Positions 18,290-30,413 of a stretch of DNA of 64,000 nucleotides are shown here, one piece after another. Below the pieces are notes generated by a model that saw only the letters and a program-made list of their open reading frames with translations, had not been told where the DNA came from and did not search any database. The first letter of the stretch is position 1, and every line of letters begins with the position of its first letter. Source of the DNA: Terebella lapidaria (Eukaryota > Annelida > Polychaeta > Terebellida > Terebellidae); NCBI GenBank assembly GCA_949152475.1, contig OX424565.1, positions 10,795,953-10,859,952 of the forward strand, in the 5' to 3' direction. The position numbers and the translations under genes are program-made.

Positions 18290-20660
18290 TTGATGATCAC
18301 TTCACCATCAGTTCAAATTGGCAAAGTTTGTGACTATTTTGTTTGAATTGAGTTTCTACAAGGATATTGGCCTCACATTCACTGCCTTTTCTGGGTGGAA
18401 AATCCTCCCAAGCTGGACATGGAGTTTGATGAGGAAGTTGTTGACGTTATTAACAAATATATCAACATAGAAGACGTTGATCAGACGAGATGCAGCAAGT
18501 TACGTGATATCATAAATAATATTCAGCTTCATTCCAAGAATTATATAAGGTCACGCAAGAAGGGTAACAGGACCTACAGGCTCAGGTATTCATGTCCATC
18601 TCCTTGTCAGACCTTCATGTGCCGTCCCAGCAGACACTGGTCCAGATGAGTGAAAAACCGCTGCTGAAGAACAAGCCTGGAACATTATAGCCTCCACGAA
18701 AATAGTTGTACATAAGCATAAACACAAAGACTGCTGGGTAAATCAGTACAAACCAAAAGCCTTTGGTAGCCTGGAATCCTAATTGTGACCTACAATGTGT
18801 TGTTGATGCATACGCCTGCATTCGATATATTAGGTCATATTATATTAGCAAGAAGCAGAGTGAAGATGGTCAGCTCCTCCATGCAGTACCATGCAGAGCA
18901 CAATAGGGAGATGGGTGTCACGAAGGCACACCCCAAGGCCACAGGCACACCTCTCCAAAACTGTAGTCGGGATGTTGTTTGGATAATTACAGATCCAACA
19001 AGTACCAGACTGACACTTTCACTCTACTGCTGGGCCATTGAAATATCCAGGCAGTGAAGACGTGCGGGCTACATCTGTACTTGACAGGTACCACGCTCGC
19101 CCTCCTGTAAGTATTCTCGAAGACCTGTCTGGTTGAAATTGTATCCCTCGGCAAGGTTGATAGTAAACCAGGTAGAGATCAACCATCTGAAGAAAATTCT
19201 ACAACGACAACCAGTCCAATATTCCATATGCTTCAGTGAAATTGGCTCGGAATAAAGAATAGATCTCAAGGCGAAAATCTTCCAGTAAAGGTTGCACATC
19301 TGTAGGGACAGTGAGAAACATTATCATAATCTCATGGTTCTTTATCTTCCACATTTTGAAATGGATTTAAATGAGTGGGGCAAGCATCATCAACATTAGA
19401 GAAAAGCAAGCCCTATTTGAAAATAATAGCAAAGAGGTTGAAGTGGCCAAGAAGAGATCCAAGAAAATCATCTTGCAGAAAATGCCTTGGCACACATTTA
19501 CCCAGAAAGTGGAGGCTGGACTCTTGGAAACAAGAGCCAGCTTGGATGACGCTGACCTCGAGGACATCAGTCTGAAAGACCTGCCAAATTGAGTTGCCTG
19601 CCTCGGAGCTCCAACACCAAGATGGGTTCAGATGTCAGTAGAACACAACATCTTGACAATCCCACAGAACCCGGCTAATGTTCTCAGGCAGTGCATGAAC
19701 ACTATGCAAGAAAATGTTTTCATTCATACTTGCCAGTGGTGCATCGATAAGATGAATGGAAAATGTCCGGGGACTTTCAATATATTGGTAAAGGAAAGTT
19801 CATTTACCATCGGTGGCCGAACCATGCTTCCATGCAAAGGGTTGTGGGAAAAAGTATATACCACTTGGTGAAGAGCTCGTCACTGCCCCAAGGGTTAGGT
19901 ATTAAAACCTCGAGCTGATAATCATCGATGAGATTTCAGCAGAGTCATGCTGAACTTCATCGAGATCATCTGGATCAACTCAATAGTAACATGGGTTCTT
20001 AATGATTCTGACAGTCAGTGATTTTATCCACTGTCGCATGTAGGAGGACAAAATACTGAGACCCAGCTGCCCTTGCAGAGCCTTGGGACGGCTTCAATGT
20101 TACTACTTTGACCGACATAATTAGAGAGAAAAATGACGATTCGTTTGCAAAGATGTTGAATCAGGTGTTGAATCAGCGAATCAGTGATGTTGAGTTTTGA
20201 GATTTAAGAGATGCTTAAGGAGAGGATCATAGATTCCCTCCAGTGGATGTACGTCATGTGTTTCCTTTCCGAAAAGTTGCTGCTGCACACAATGTAAAGA
20301 TGACTGATTCTCTGAACAGACAGAAGTCGAAGATTGTGGCTGTGGGTGTTATCGAGAAAAGATCTGGCTTGAAAAAGAATACAACACCTGTGCCCGTTGA
20401 ATGCAACCTTCCTGCTGAAGTTAAATTCTGTGAGGGCTCCATGGTGATTATGATGAGCAATCCCAATGTAGAGGATGGTCTGGTGAGTGGCATCATGGGA
20501 ATGGTCTTGAGGATCATTGAAGGTTCCAAACCTATACGCCAACCACAATTTGTGTGTTATATTTGACAGTGACCAAGTTGGCATCAATGGCCGTGCCATG
20601 ACACCAGCACCAACAGACCTCCCTGAAAAGTTGGTTCAGAAATATTTTTTTTCTGTCTGA
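18290..20660 (+). pseudogene. Decayed Helitron-type Rep and PIF1-like helicase
   Basis: Pieces of one rolling-circle transposon protein appear in order on the + strand. At 18371 PHIHCLFWVENPPKLD matches the HUH (RGxPHIH) region of Helitron Rep, with the preceding residues decayed. LHSKN...RKKGNRTYRLRYSCP follows at about 18530-18610. At 19915 LIIIDEIS is the helicase Walker B motif. At about 20090-20200 LTDIIREKNDDSFAKMLNQ matches the PIF1 domain. At 20243-20566 HVFPFRKVAAAHN and VMIMMSNPNVEDGLVSGIMG-type residues match the PIF1 C-terminal domain, then CVIFDSDQVGINGRA. Frames shift several times, stops occur, and no Walker A was found, so it is inactive. The open pieces are 18395-18649, 19371-19592, 19632-19871 and 20243-20566. 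Confidence 0.75.
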
Positions 20661-20699
20661 TAGTGTATGATTCTGTTGATTTTGTTCGAGTGATTGCTA

Positions 20700-21400
20700 T
20701 TAGACGGGTTCGTTTACATGTTTCACATTAATTAATGGTTATCTTGGCCTTTGAACACCTCACCTTGGCCACTCACCATCAACACACAAGAGTATTTCTC
20801 CAAGTAGCACAATCATACCCCAAAGCCCAGGACTAGCCACCAGAGTTGGCTTGTTATCTTGATACATATGACAGTTATTGGTGCTTATTTGTGAAATCGG
20901 GCTGAAATTTGGCAGCCATCTTGGATTCTGAGCAGCTACAAACCATCCAATCACAAAACTGGTTATATATTTGGAATCCTCATACCCAAAAACCCAGGGT
21001 TAGACACCAAAAGTGGCTTCCTATCTCAATTTGGCAGGAAGTTATGAGCATCTGTGTAAAAACGACGAGAATTTGGTGGCCATCTTGGATTTTTTTTTCC
21101 ATTTTCGGGGCGTCTGAATCAGTATTATTAGTATTGTTATTAAAAATGATCCATATAACTAAATTTCACCATATTAGACCAAAAGCATCATACCAGGAGG
21201 ATAATTTTGTTTTTCCCTAGAATACCAAATTTTCGATGTCGGCCATTTTTATAAAAAGCCATAAAAAATTTAGCCCACGAGAAAATTTTACACACCCTCT
21301 GAAAAAGGTTGTCTTAGACCATTATGAAGCCATATCAATCAACAGAAAAATCTGTACTATGTTTCCACCCTGTGTGAAATTTCCTCCTGACTAATACTGG
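20700..21400 (-). repeat. Right arm of an inverted repeat of about 0.65 kb
   Basis: This is the reverse complement of 17488-18125, with moderate divergence and a few length differences. It ends outward at TTTCCTCCTGACTA. Helitrons do not normally have long terminal inverted repeats, so the arms may be two copies of another repeat flanking the helicase remnant. Confidence 0.7.
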
Positions 21401-21477
21401 AGAAGCCAATGGTACCATTGCTGATTACCTGTGACTATCGGTTGCTTCAGATTTGAAAATGGCTGGCAATGAAACCT

Positions 21478-21613
21478 GCGAAAAGCACATTTACTGCCAT
21501 GGTGTGACTGTTACCAGTGTGCATGTAAATCCTAAAGAGGTTCAGACTGATGGTAGAAGGGATTCTATTCCCATATACCAAGCTCGTAACATAAGAATTA
21601 TTCCACAGAAATA
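21478..21613 (+). other. Short coding-like remnant of unknown identity
   Basis: An open stretch of about 45 codons after a stop-containing region reads CEKHIYCHGVTVTSVHVNPK, then EVQTDGRRDSIPIYQARN, and ends in a stop. It looks like real protein sequence, on the same strand as the helicase remnant and just outside the right arm. I do not recognise it. Confidence 0.3.
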
Positions 21614-22324
21614 GGGTTAAGTTGATTCTTTGAGTTCCTGTATATATTACCCTCTAATGAACACGATTCTCGCTCACCGTCGGTTGAATATATCACCTTT
21701 CATTTGACCTAGTAAGACGTGAAATAATGCTTTGAAATCAGTACTCATGGTCTGCAGAAACCAACATCGTCGCATGTCGCAGTTTATAGCTCGCGGGTTT
21801 GGTTCGCGGATTTTTTTTTCTTTTTTTTTTTGCAAAATATTATCCATTCCTTACAATTGATTTATGACAAATTATTTTTTTATGTATTAAAGTCAGAAAT
21901 ATAAACTGTATTTCATAGTATTTATTTGTTCGTCATGATGTTAAGAATATTCAGGTAAAAACTAATCATATGAAAAAAATCCTATAATTCTGGCAACGGA
22001 GTCAGACAAAAAACTACAGTTTGGAAAAAAAATCCCAGAGGCCATTCAATTTCTTTTCAAGGTACAATTCCAAAAAATCCTGGCATTCAGATAAGAAAAT
22101 AATAGAGCAATTTTTCGTACGAGACGATTCCATAGACCAACTTCGCAGTTTTGTGTGATTCATCTGGCAGATCACTTGATACTTGAGGGTAAATTTAATC
22201 GATATATTACCGGTATATATCATAATCCACATTACTAACTTGCTTATAGAACACGCTCAGTAAAAAATAATCAATAATCGTATATAGTTTTACCCCCCAT
22301 CCCCCACACACACATGCAAGTAAA
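21614..22324. other. Unannotated AT-rich spacer
   Basis: I see no gene, repeat end or tandem structure in this stretch apart from T-rich runs near 21810-21830. Confidence 0.4.
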
Positions 22325-22326
22325 TA

Positions 22327-23045
22327 CCGGGGTTTTTCCGTAATATGGCTCTGGGCGATCTTTCGGAAAATAGCATCTCACCGAATAAAGATCGAGTCTG
22401 AATTATGGCCCATGGGCGATCTTTCGGAAAAATCGGTTTCCACCAATACATCGCCAAAATACTGAATATACGGATATATGTTTGGTTTTGAAATTCATGT
22501 CTATTCCAGAGAAACATCAGGCAATAGACGAAGAAAACTCACCGTTAGATAAAAAATGCGCATCGGTGCCTCTAATATGGAAATATACACACCTCGGTAT
22601 ACCTTTAAGCTCTTTTCAATTATTCCAGTTACATATTTCACACGAAATATTATAGTACAAGTAAAACCTTTACATATAGTTTAGGCCTATAGTATGCTGT
22701 TTTACTTGGAACTTTCTGCGGTGCAAGTTTATTCCTCACACTGAATTGAGATTTTGACGTCCCAATTTCAAGCCAATAAGCGTAACAGTCACTCCGTTGT
22801 GATTTTGACGCCCTCTGTGACAGCTTCACGATGTAAAAACTTGACACATGTTTGATGGAATACATCCATGCTCAATAAATCGTTTACATTTTCATCGAAA
22901 ATGCGTTATAGAAAAAATCACATCACCAAAAATTTTTAAAAATGGAATCCGAATTATCGCCCATAGGCCATCTTTTGGGATTTTTTTTCCAGAAAGATGG
23001 CCCATGGGCCATAAATCGGGTGGGCCATATTACGGGAAACCCCGG
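22327..23045. mobile_element. TA-flanked inverted-repeat element (MITE-like)
   Basis: The ends are CCGGGGTTTTTCCGTAATATG on the left and its near inverse on the right (ending CCCCGG). Inner parts are also inverted (GGCCCATGGGC and GGGCGATCTTTC blocks at 22400 and 22960-23000). Both ends are bordered by TA (22325-22326, 23046-23047), as for Tc1/mariner-type insertion. No transposase is present. Confidence 0.55.
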
Positions 23046-23196
23046 TATTCCTGTTCATCACTCACTTTGCAATTCATTTACACACATCTTCGGTCAAGCA
23101 CGCTACAGTGACATGGGCGCAAAAAATACCTTTTCGACATGCCCATCGATTTCACCAGATTTTCACCAGCATTTAACTGTTAGATAAAAATTCAAC

Positions 23197-24358
23197 CAGG
23201 GGCGCCGGAACCACGGAGGCAGCGGGGGCAGAAATGTGCCCTATTTCGTGAGTTTGATGTGTAGTAGATTATCTGATATTGTAGTAAATGGCTTCGGAGC
23301 AGTAATTTCTTTAAAATGAATACTGGGCTGACTGGTGCATTTGTTCAAAGTGGGGGCATTTGATTATTACCAGTGAACTCGCCGATATCTAGCTTTCACT
23401 TACCGATTCTATGGTCCCATACCCCGTTGACATGGCGTTGCATCCGTCGTCATTGTGCATCGTCGTCCACATTTATATCTTCAAAGTTTACAGACAAATC
23501 TTCAGAGCGAGGTATGTTTCACATTTCGACAGAAAATGGTCAATGTTTGATGAGCGTTATCTCAAAATCTGGTTAGTATTCTTTTTGTATAATTTTGCAC
23601 AAGCGTGACACTCCAGGTTATATATTATGAAGATGACATGTTTTGAATTGCTCCGAAGGTCCGAAATGTAGTCTCAAAATGCCCAATTTTTTTTTCGAAA
23701 ATCAACTTTATGGAATTTTGCTGGATCTATTCATTCATTTCTAATTTTACGTATTTATAACATTTTGAATTGCTTATTTTGTTTATGAGTATGAAGTATG
23801 CACAAATACGAGATAAAACTCAAGTAGATACATCTTGGATCATGTATTATGAGCATATAGTAAATCATATATAGAACAATTTTTGGTGACCTTGAACTGA
23901 CCTAATATGGCCTCAAATTGGTAAATTGTGAGGATCTGAAACGTGTATAATGGCCGCTACATATAACATTTGTGGATGGATATAAGATGGGCATAGGAGG
24001 TCACATAAGTGATCGTTTGATGACCTAGAATTCGACCTTCAATGAATTTAAATGATAGGATAACGTATCGATTTTAGTAAAAACAAATGTTGGGGGACGT
24101 TTAATATACGTAACTGTACAGTGGAGTAGCCTAGTAGACAAGCTAGGCATGATATGGTAGGGTACTAGCATTCTGGATAATGAATAATGTAAATGAACAG
24201 ATACACACGTCTGTGATCTAGCACATTGGGTAAGGGTGATTACCACATACCCATTTAGGTTTATTCCATACATGTAATTCACGATTTTATTACTATGCAA
24301 ATGATGCTCTTCGGATGAAAGCTGTCCCCGCCCTTCAAACTTGCTTCCGGCGCCCCTG
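23197..24358. mobile_element. hAT-like non-autonomous DNA transposon
   Basis: The terminal inverted repeats are CAGGGGCGCCGGAA and TTCCGGCGCCCCTG. An exact 8-bp target duplication AATTCAAC lies at 23189-23196 and 24359-24366. An 8-bp duplication with CAGGGG ends is the hallmark of hAT elements. There is no transposase. Much of the interior is a decayed family A copy that must have entered later. Confidence 0.8.
23397..24060 (+). mobile_element. Decayed family A copy inside the hAT-like element
   Basis: Family A words are still visible: TATGGTCCCATACC, ATGGCGTTGCATCCGTCGTC, a GTCGTCCACATTT start, and the TGACCTTGAACTGACC and GAGCATATAGTAAATCATAT blocks. The right end is not recognisable. Confidence 0.45.
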
Positions 24359-24483
24359 AATTCAACAGAACAGCCATTCGAATGTATTATTATTTTGACA
24401 CGATGTCATATATTTACAGGTGGTAATGATCATAAGAACACCATGTAAAATGCGAAAATATTGTTTGCGTTTACGAACTAACT

Positions 24484-25505
24484 GATCGGTCCGATAACCT
24501 ATTGCCGTCGCGTTGCGTCCGTCGTCCGTCCGTCGTCCGTCGTCTGTCGTCCGTCGTCCGTCCACATTTTTATCTTTTTTTGTCCACATTTTCATCTTTT
24601 ATTTTTATATTTCAAGAGGGAGTTACTTTTTAGTTTTTTTATTTTCGCATTTTTCCCAAAATGGCGGCCTTTTTTGGCGAAAATTGGCCAAATTTGGACT
24701 TTGGCGGCCAATTTTTCAAAAACTGTCTGATCAGTTCTGAGATTTTTGTTTCAAAAGATTCCCCTTATGTACCTTTATGATGTGTATAATTTTTGTTGCC
24801 CTTGAATCGCCGGTCTTCGTGTGGCGGCCATTTTGAATTTTTGGCGGGTTGGCGAAAAAATTTTTTTTCGCCCCAAATCGCATTACTATCAATTTTGGGC
24901 CATTTCTAGGGTCAAAAAGTTTTTCACCCTTTCAAAAAAATGTTGGACTTTTTTTTGAAATTTTCGGCACTTTTTTCCTTCATAATGGGAGCTGTCAGGA
25001 CTGTACTCATAAAACACTCGAAGATACAGCTTAGAAATTGGCACTTTCAAATTGGGAGTCATATATGATGACTCGTTTGGTGACCTTGAATTTGACCTTG
25101 GATGATCTTGAAAGGTCAAAACAGTCATTTTGGGGTCAAAAAATGCCCAGATTTGCCTCTATAAGTGAAATGCTTGCAGATAGAGCTCATGTTTGCATTA
25201 TGAATATATAGGAAGACATATATTGCACAACTAATGATGACCTTGAACTTGACGTCAGATGACCTTGAGTGCCAAATGTCTGACTCGGAATGTGTAAATT
25301 GACCTGAGCAGCCCAAACGATTTCACCCAGATATATCTTTGTATTATGAACATATAGAATATCAAATGCCGCACACATACATGTAATGGTGACATCGAAG
25401 TTCACACGGATGACCTTGATTGGTAAATCTCCAGGTCTGTTACCTGCCTATGCTGCCATGGCCAAACCAAAATTGTCCGGAAACCTATCTTAGCCTTTGG
25501 GCTAA
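24484..25505 (+). mobile_element. Family A copy, 5' tip lost
   Basis: The copy starts within the left hairpin (GATCGGTCCGATAACC), followed by a GTCGTCCGTC microsatellite, the GGCGGCCATTTTGAATTTTT body and a right end GTCCGGAAACC with TTAGCCTTTGGGCTAA at 25475-25505. It closely matches the copy ending at 16263, including the shared CGGATGACCTTGATTGG tail. Confidence 0.65.
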
Positions 25506-26240
25506 TATTTCTAATTTGTTTACACCGATTTTTGCGAAGCTAAATGTTATCGTTCTATAACTTCACCCATGAGTCAAACGAAAATTTCCTACCACGCAAA
25601 CTTTTTTCAAGAGCTCAATTAAAACTTTTTTCTTTCATATTTCTCACATTGCCAATGAAATGACCCTTCAACTATCGAATAAAAATTGTCTCATCAAGTT
25701 CGACTAACCGCCACATGATACAATCATTCCATTCCACACCATCACTCAGGACATATCAGGAAAAACTTTGTGAAACATCACCTCACATTTTTCAAAGCAG
25801 TATCTTGATAGTCTTCTGCTGACGGGTGTTGAAAATTTGGCGTATTTTACCCCGGGTCCATTCAAGGCAGAAATCCCATGGTTCGTCCCATATATAGTCA
25901 TGCTTATCACGCAATGTCCAATACATTGATGGATAAAACTGGCATAGTAACTAGGCAAACGAATGACCCCGGCGAATATAACCCAACTGGCCAACCAATT
26001 CCCCCTAAAATCAAGGCACCGTACACGGCAGTCCAGTCCTCGGCGGTGCAGTCCTCACACACCGAATAGAGGCAGGCTTCGAGGCAAAACATGTCCACGC
26101 ATCTCCAAAAGAAATCGTTGACCTCCCACACCGGCAGGAAAGTGTGGTAGCGACACACACGTGTCAGGGCATAAATAATCTCAAGAAAATGGCAAACTAA
26201 TTCGAGTAATGAGCAATATTAACTATTCCTTCACACATTA
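25506..26240. other. Spacer with an unidentified minus-strand open stretch
   Basis: On the minus strand 26158-25907 is open and locally GC-richer, with Cys/Trp-rich residues (FFWRCVDMFCLEACLYSVCE) then a hydrophobic GALILGGIGWPVGLY segment. An overlapping frame (25994-25746) is open too. No splice sites clearly frame it. It could be an exon remnant, but I cannot name it. The rest shows nothing. Confidence 0.25.
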
Positions 26241-27531
26241 TTACAAAATGTTACTAAAACGTTGGAGTTATTAATAAGTTGGAGTCATTATCAGGCATGT
26301 TTTCAACTATGCGTTCATAGTTGAAAAATTTAGAACTGTCTGGTATAATTTTTGAACTATTAACCCCAATCTTGAGGGGTCTAGCACTTACAACATAAAT
26401 CACCCTATGCATCGTATTTTATTTGTAGCTGACGCAATGCACATACATTCAGAGTGATTATGTACTATTTTGCGTTTGATTCGATAGTTGGATTATTATA
26501 GAAAAAAAGTAGACCCGTTCAAATAAACCTTAAAAGTTATGTTATTAATTTTCCAATTTAACTAGCTACTAGAGATCGGATGCAAAGACGCAGGCGCGCC
26601 CGCATATAGAAGCACTTTAAGCACGTGCTTCCAGTAAATTATTGAGAAAGAAATTATGGTAAATATATTTATTATAGAGAGCTCTTCAGATTGGATTAAT
26701 GAGATCTTAAAACTGCTAAGCTTTCTGGAAATAACCGTGATTCTATCATGAAATAATTGGATAATATCTAGAGAGATTGCTTATTGTAACGGCACACCGG
26801 TAAATCTTTTGTTTATTGACCCTGAAGATGAAAACTCAATAATCACTTTATCAAATCATTTGAAATCAGCTGAATTGATCAGTGAATCGATGAAATAAAG
26901 GTTCTGACATAATTTCCTATTTAGGTTGATAAGATTGCCCAGGTTCTGATGTATGTCATTAAAGTTAAATTATTTTATTATGGTAAATATTGTGGTAACC
27001 ATGGCTTTACAACAATCTATCTACAAAATATATATTCTACAACGGTTATATATAAAAAAATTCTAACACTGTCGAACCGTAGAGTCAAATACTATCCATA
27101 ATTGTAGTTTGCTTTACCGACGTTATATTCAAAATATGTTGTGGACAAAACCTATTGTTCAGACGACATAATCAGGGTCCCAATATCATCAATATATGAA
27201 CAGAGTCCATCACAGATCACCTAGTGACCGCCAGCTCCCGGGGCCCTGGGTGGGCCCCAGGCCCAACGCCAACATATCCTGTCCCAGTCGCATTGATCCT
27301 TTGTGCTTCCAGTTTTTAAAATCCTGAGGGCGCACCTGCAAAGACGCCGAGAGTCTTGACGTTTATCATTTCTCTGAAGAAGTTAATCAAATTTTACGTC
27401 CTCAACTGAAAATATCCAAACAAATAAAGTTTTGCAACAACCCAATTATGCGGTACCCCCAATAAGCAGATGTGACGATCGTCTTTATCAAGAATGAAAT
27501 GAAGAAAATATTCTGGTGATTCAACATTTTA

Positions 27532-27965
27532 CTATGTTAAGAAAAAGGTTTTAACTATATAACAATAACAGTTATTTCCAATCAGTGTCCATCACCCAGT
27601 TCATACGAATATTATGATAATGTTAGCAAGTTCGAGCTCCTACGATTAACCTCAGTGCCTGTCAGTGATCAAAGATAATTTATCTGGAAACAACTATAAT
27701 TACACACTGTCTGCTCCTGATGACGCCAGTGTGGCTTCAGATATGAATGTTTGGTTGGGCTTTGTTTCTATTCTGCAAGTTTTTGACAATAGGTTTTTTT
27801 GTTGGCATTAACTATGTTAAGAAAAAGGTTTTGACTATATAACAATAACAATTATTTCCAATCAATGTCCATCACCCAGTTCATACGAAAATTATGACAA
27901 TGTTAGCAAGTGTGAGCTCCTACGATTAACCTCGGTGCCTGTCAGTGGTCAAAGATGATTGCAGC
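27532..27965 (+). repeat. Local direct duplication, spacing about 280 bp
   Basis: About 140 bp starting CTATGTTAAGAAAAAGGTTT at 27532 recurs at 27812 with few differences, ending in GTCAAAGATxATT. The spacer between holds unrelated AT-rich DNA. Confidence 0.7.
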
Positions 27966-29527
27966 AAATTATTGCCATATCAGGTAACTTGATTTTGACA
28001 GCAAGAATGTGAAATTACAATATGGCTGGTCATTCGCACTGCAATTCACTGGATGTATTATGTTTGGGAAAGCATCTATCCACAGGCTAACATCTTCAAG
28101 CAATGAACGGGATATAGGGATCCATCTCAAAGTGAAACTCATCCAACATGATTAATAAAATGCATGCATTCATGAACAGGCTTTGCCTCAATGTATATAG
28201 CTTGACGTCGTTTTTTACGATATAATATCATTATAATATCGTTAGAGACAATTTCTATCGTTGTGTCCTAGTATATCATATTATATCATTTCATATTTTT
28301 TTCCTTATCACATCATATATCATATCATATCCGGAGAAAACTGCCATAGTGTGTACTTTTGTAACTTCAAATGTTCCCCACACAGGACGGAGAACGCGAG
28401 TTACAGTGGTCAACGTAAAACAAGACCCAAAGTTTATACATCTGTTTCTCTCTTCAATCGTTGCAATTGATATAAAGTTGTACAGATGTCAAAGCCGACC
28501 ACGGGCGGTGCATAAAGATGAAAATCTATAACCATCCATTGAAGAAACGTGTTATTTGGTTATTAAGTACTTATTATTCAGAAGATTGATGTTACTGACT
28601 CTGAACATAATGGCGAACTCCCATAATTAACCTTGTATAGAGTTCATCTGCCACTGGGCAAATGGCAATTTAACCTCATTCCAAATTTAGAATGATATTA
28701 TCAGCGCATAACAAACTAGTTTCGTAGATTTGCTGATCACAAACCAAAAGAATCAGCCATTTCTATGTGTCTATTTATGCTTTATTTGTTTACATCATGA
28801 CTTCAATTTTTACATTTTCTGCTACAGAATGGTCGATATATATATTTTATAATGTTTATGCCTATGCATGTGCATGTTCACCGAGTGAGACATCAATAAT
28901 TTATACCATACCGTAACAAAAGTGTGATGTGTTGGTAGGTTCAAACAGACATACCGAAATAGCCATCAGCGAGTGTCTCAGAAAATGTTAAGTATAACGA
29001 GATGGATAATTCAAAACAGTATTCAAAAACTATCTGTAATAACCCAAATGCTCCATTAAATTTGATTGAGCCAGAATGTGAACAAACGGATTTGTGATTG
29101 ATTAATTCCAGCAATGAGTAATGAGTATTTTGTATACCTCATTATTACAAAATGTTATTTGGACGTCTCAATTAAAGTCAATATCAAGCACGGCTCTGGA
29201 GCATAAGTTTAGAACTGTCGGTACGATTTTTGGAATGTTTACCCCGTTTTTGAAGGGCCTAAGTCTTACAACATTGATAACGCCAATCCATAATATTTTA
29301 TTCTTAACTGGCACAATGCAATAAACTCGGAGTGAATATATACTATACTCGTGTGTTTGATTTATTAGTTGGATAATTATAAAAGATAAAAAATAGATCC
29401 GTTCAAATCAACCTTAAAAGATGTGTGATCGTTTTTCCAATCTATCTAGTGTTTGAAATCTCATGCAAATACAGCGAAACTCTTGACATTCATCATTCAT
29501 CATTCATCAGTTGATAACAATCTACGT

Positions 29528-29705
29528 CCTTACCAAAAATATCTGAACAATTAAAGAAGTTTGCAATTTGCAATCAGCCCAATTGTGTACTGAAAATATC
29601 TGAACAATTAAAGAAGTTTGCAATTTGCAATCAGCCCAATTGTGTACTGAAAATATCCAAACAATTAAAGAAGTTTGCAATTTGCAATCAGCCCAATTGT
29701 GTGGT
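29528..29705 (+). repeat. 58-bp tandem triplication
   Basis: Three nearly identical copies of a 58-bp unit containing CAATTAAAGAAGTTTGCAAT and CAGCCCAATTGTGT. The paralogous segment at 36330-36385 has a single copy, so the triplication is later than the segmental duplication. Confidence 0.85.
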
Positions 29706-30380
29706 ACTTCAATAAGTTGATGTCACGACCGTCCTCATCGAGATTGAAATGAAGAAAATATTCTGGTGATTCAGCATTTCAGTACGGTAAAATAGCTTAA
29801 TGAAATAAACAGCCAAAAAAATAATCTCCGATCGGTATCCATCCCCCAGTTCATTAGGAGATTATGGAAATGTTAGCATATGTGTGAACTCCCACAATTA
29901 ACCTCGGTGCCTGTCAATGGTCGAAGATAATTGCAGCAAATTACTGCAATATCAGGTGATTTGATCTTGACAGTACAAGAATGTGAAAGTACAATGGTTT
30001 TATGTGCAAAGCAACTCCCTAAATGCAACTGGCACGGAAGTATGCAATGAAGCATAACATGAAAGTGATACCTCTACCAAAGGTTAAAGTTTATTGGCAA
30101 CAATATAGGGTTATTGCACGATATGGGGTTTTATGCTTGAGGGTCGAGTCTCTGAGAAACCCCAAGCGACTCTTCTATATAATAGTTCTCTCGTGTTAAT
30201 CACCTAATTATCCAAAACGTACCTCAAGATGTTAGAACTTCGCCCTCTGACTCAATCATCAATAGTAGTGGTTTCCCTTCAATAGTCTTTTGACCTTACA
30301 TCTCATATATTATGTCTCTCATAATATCTTATCTTATATATATATAACCTATATATCTTATATATAATATGCATATTTCC

Positions 30381-30413
30381 AGAAACCCATAAGAGAGACT
30401 CTTATGGGTTTCT
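30381..30413. repeat. Perfect 15-bp stem hairpin
   Basis: AGAAACCCATAAGAG, a 3-base loop, and the exact inverse, set in TATATA-rich DNA. The matching place in the paralogous copy near 36900 lacks it. Confidence 0.7.
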
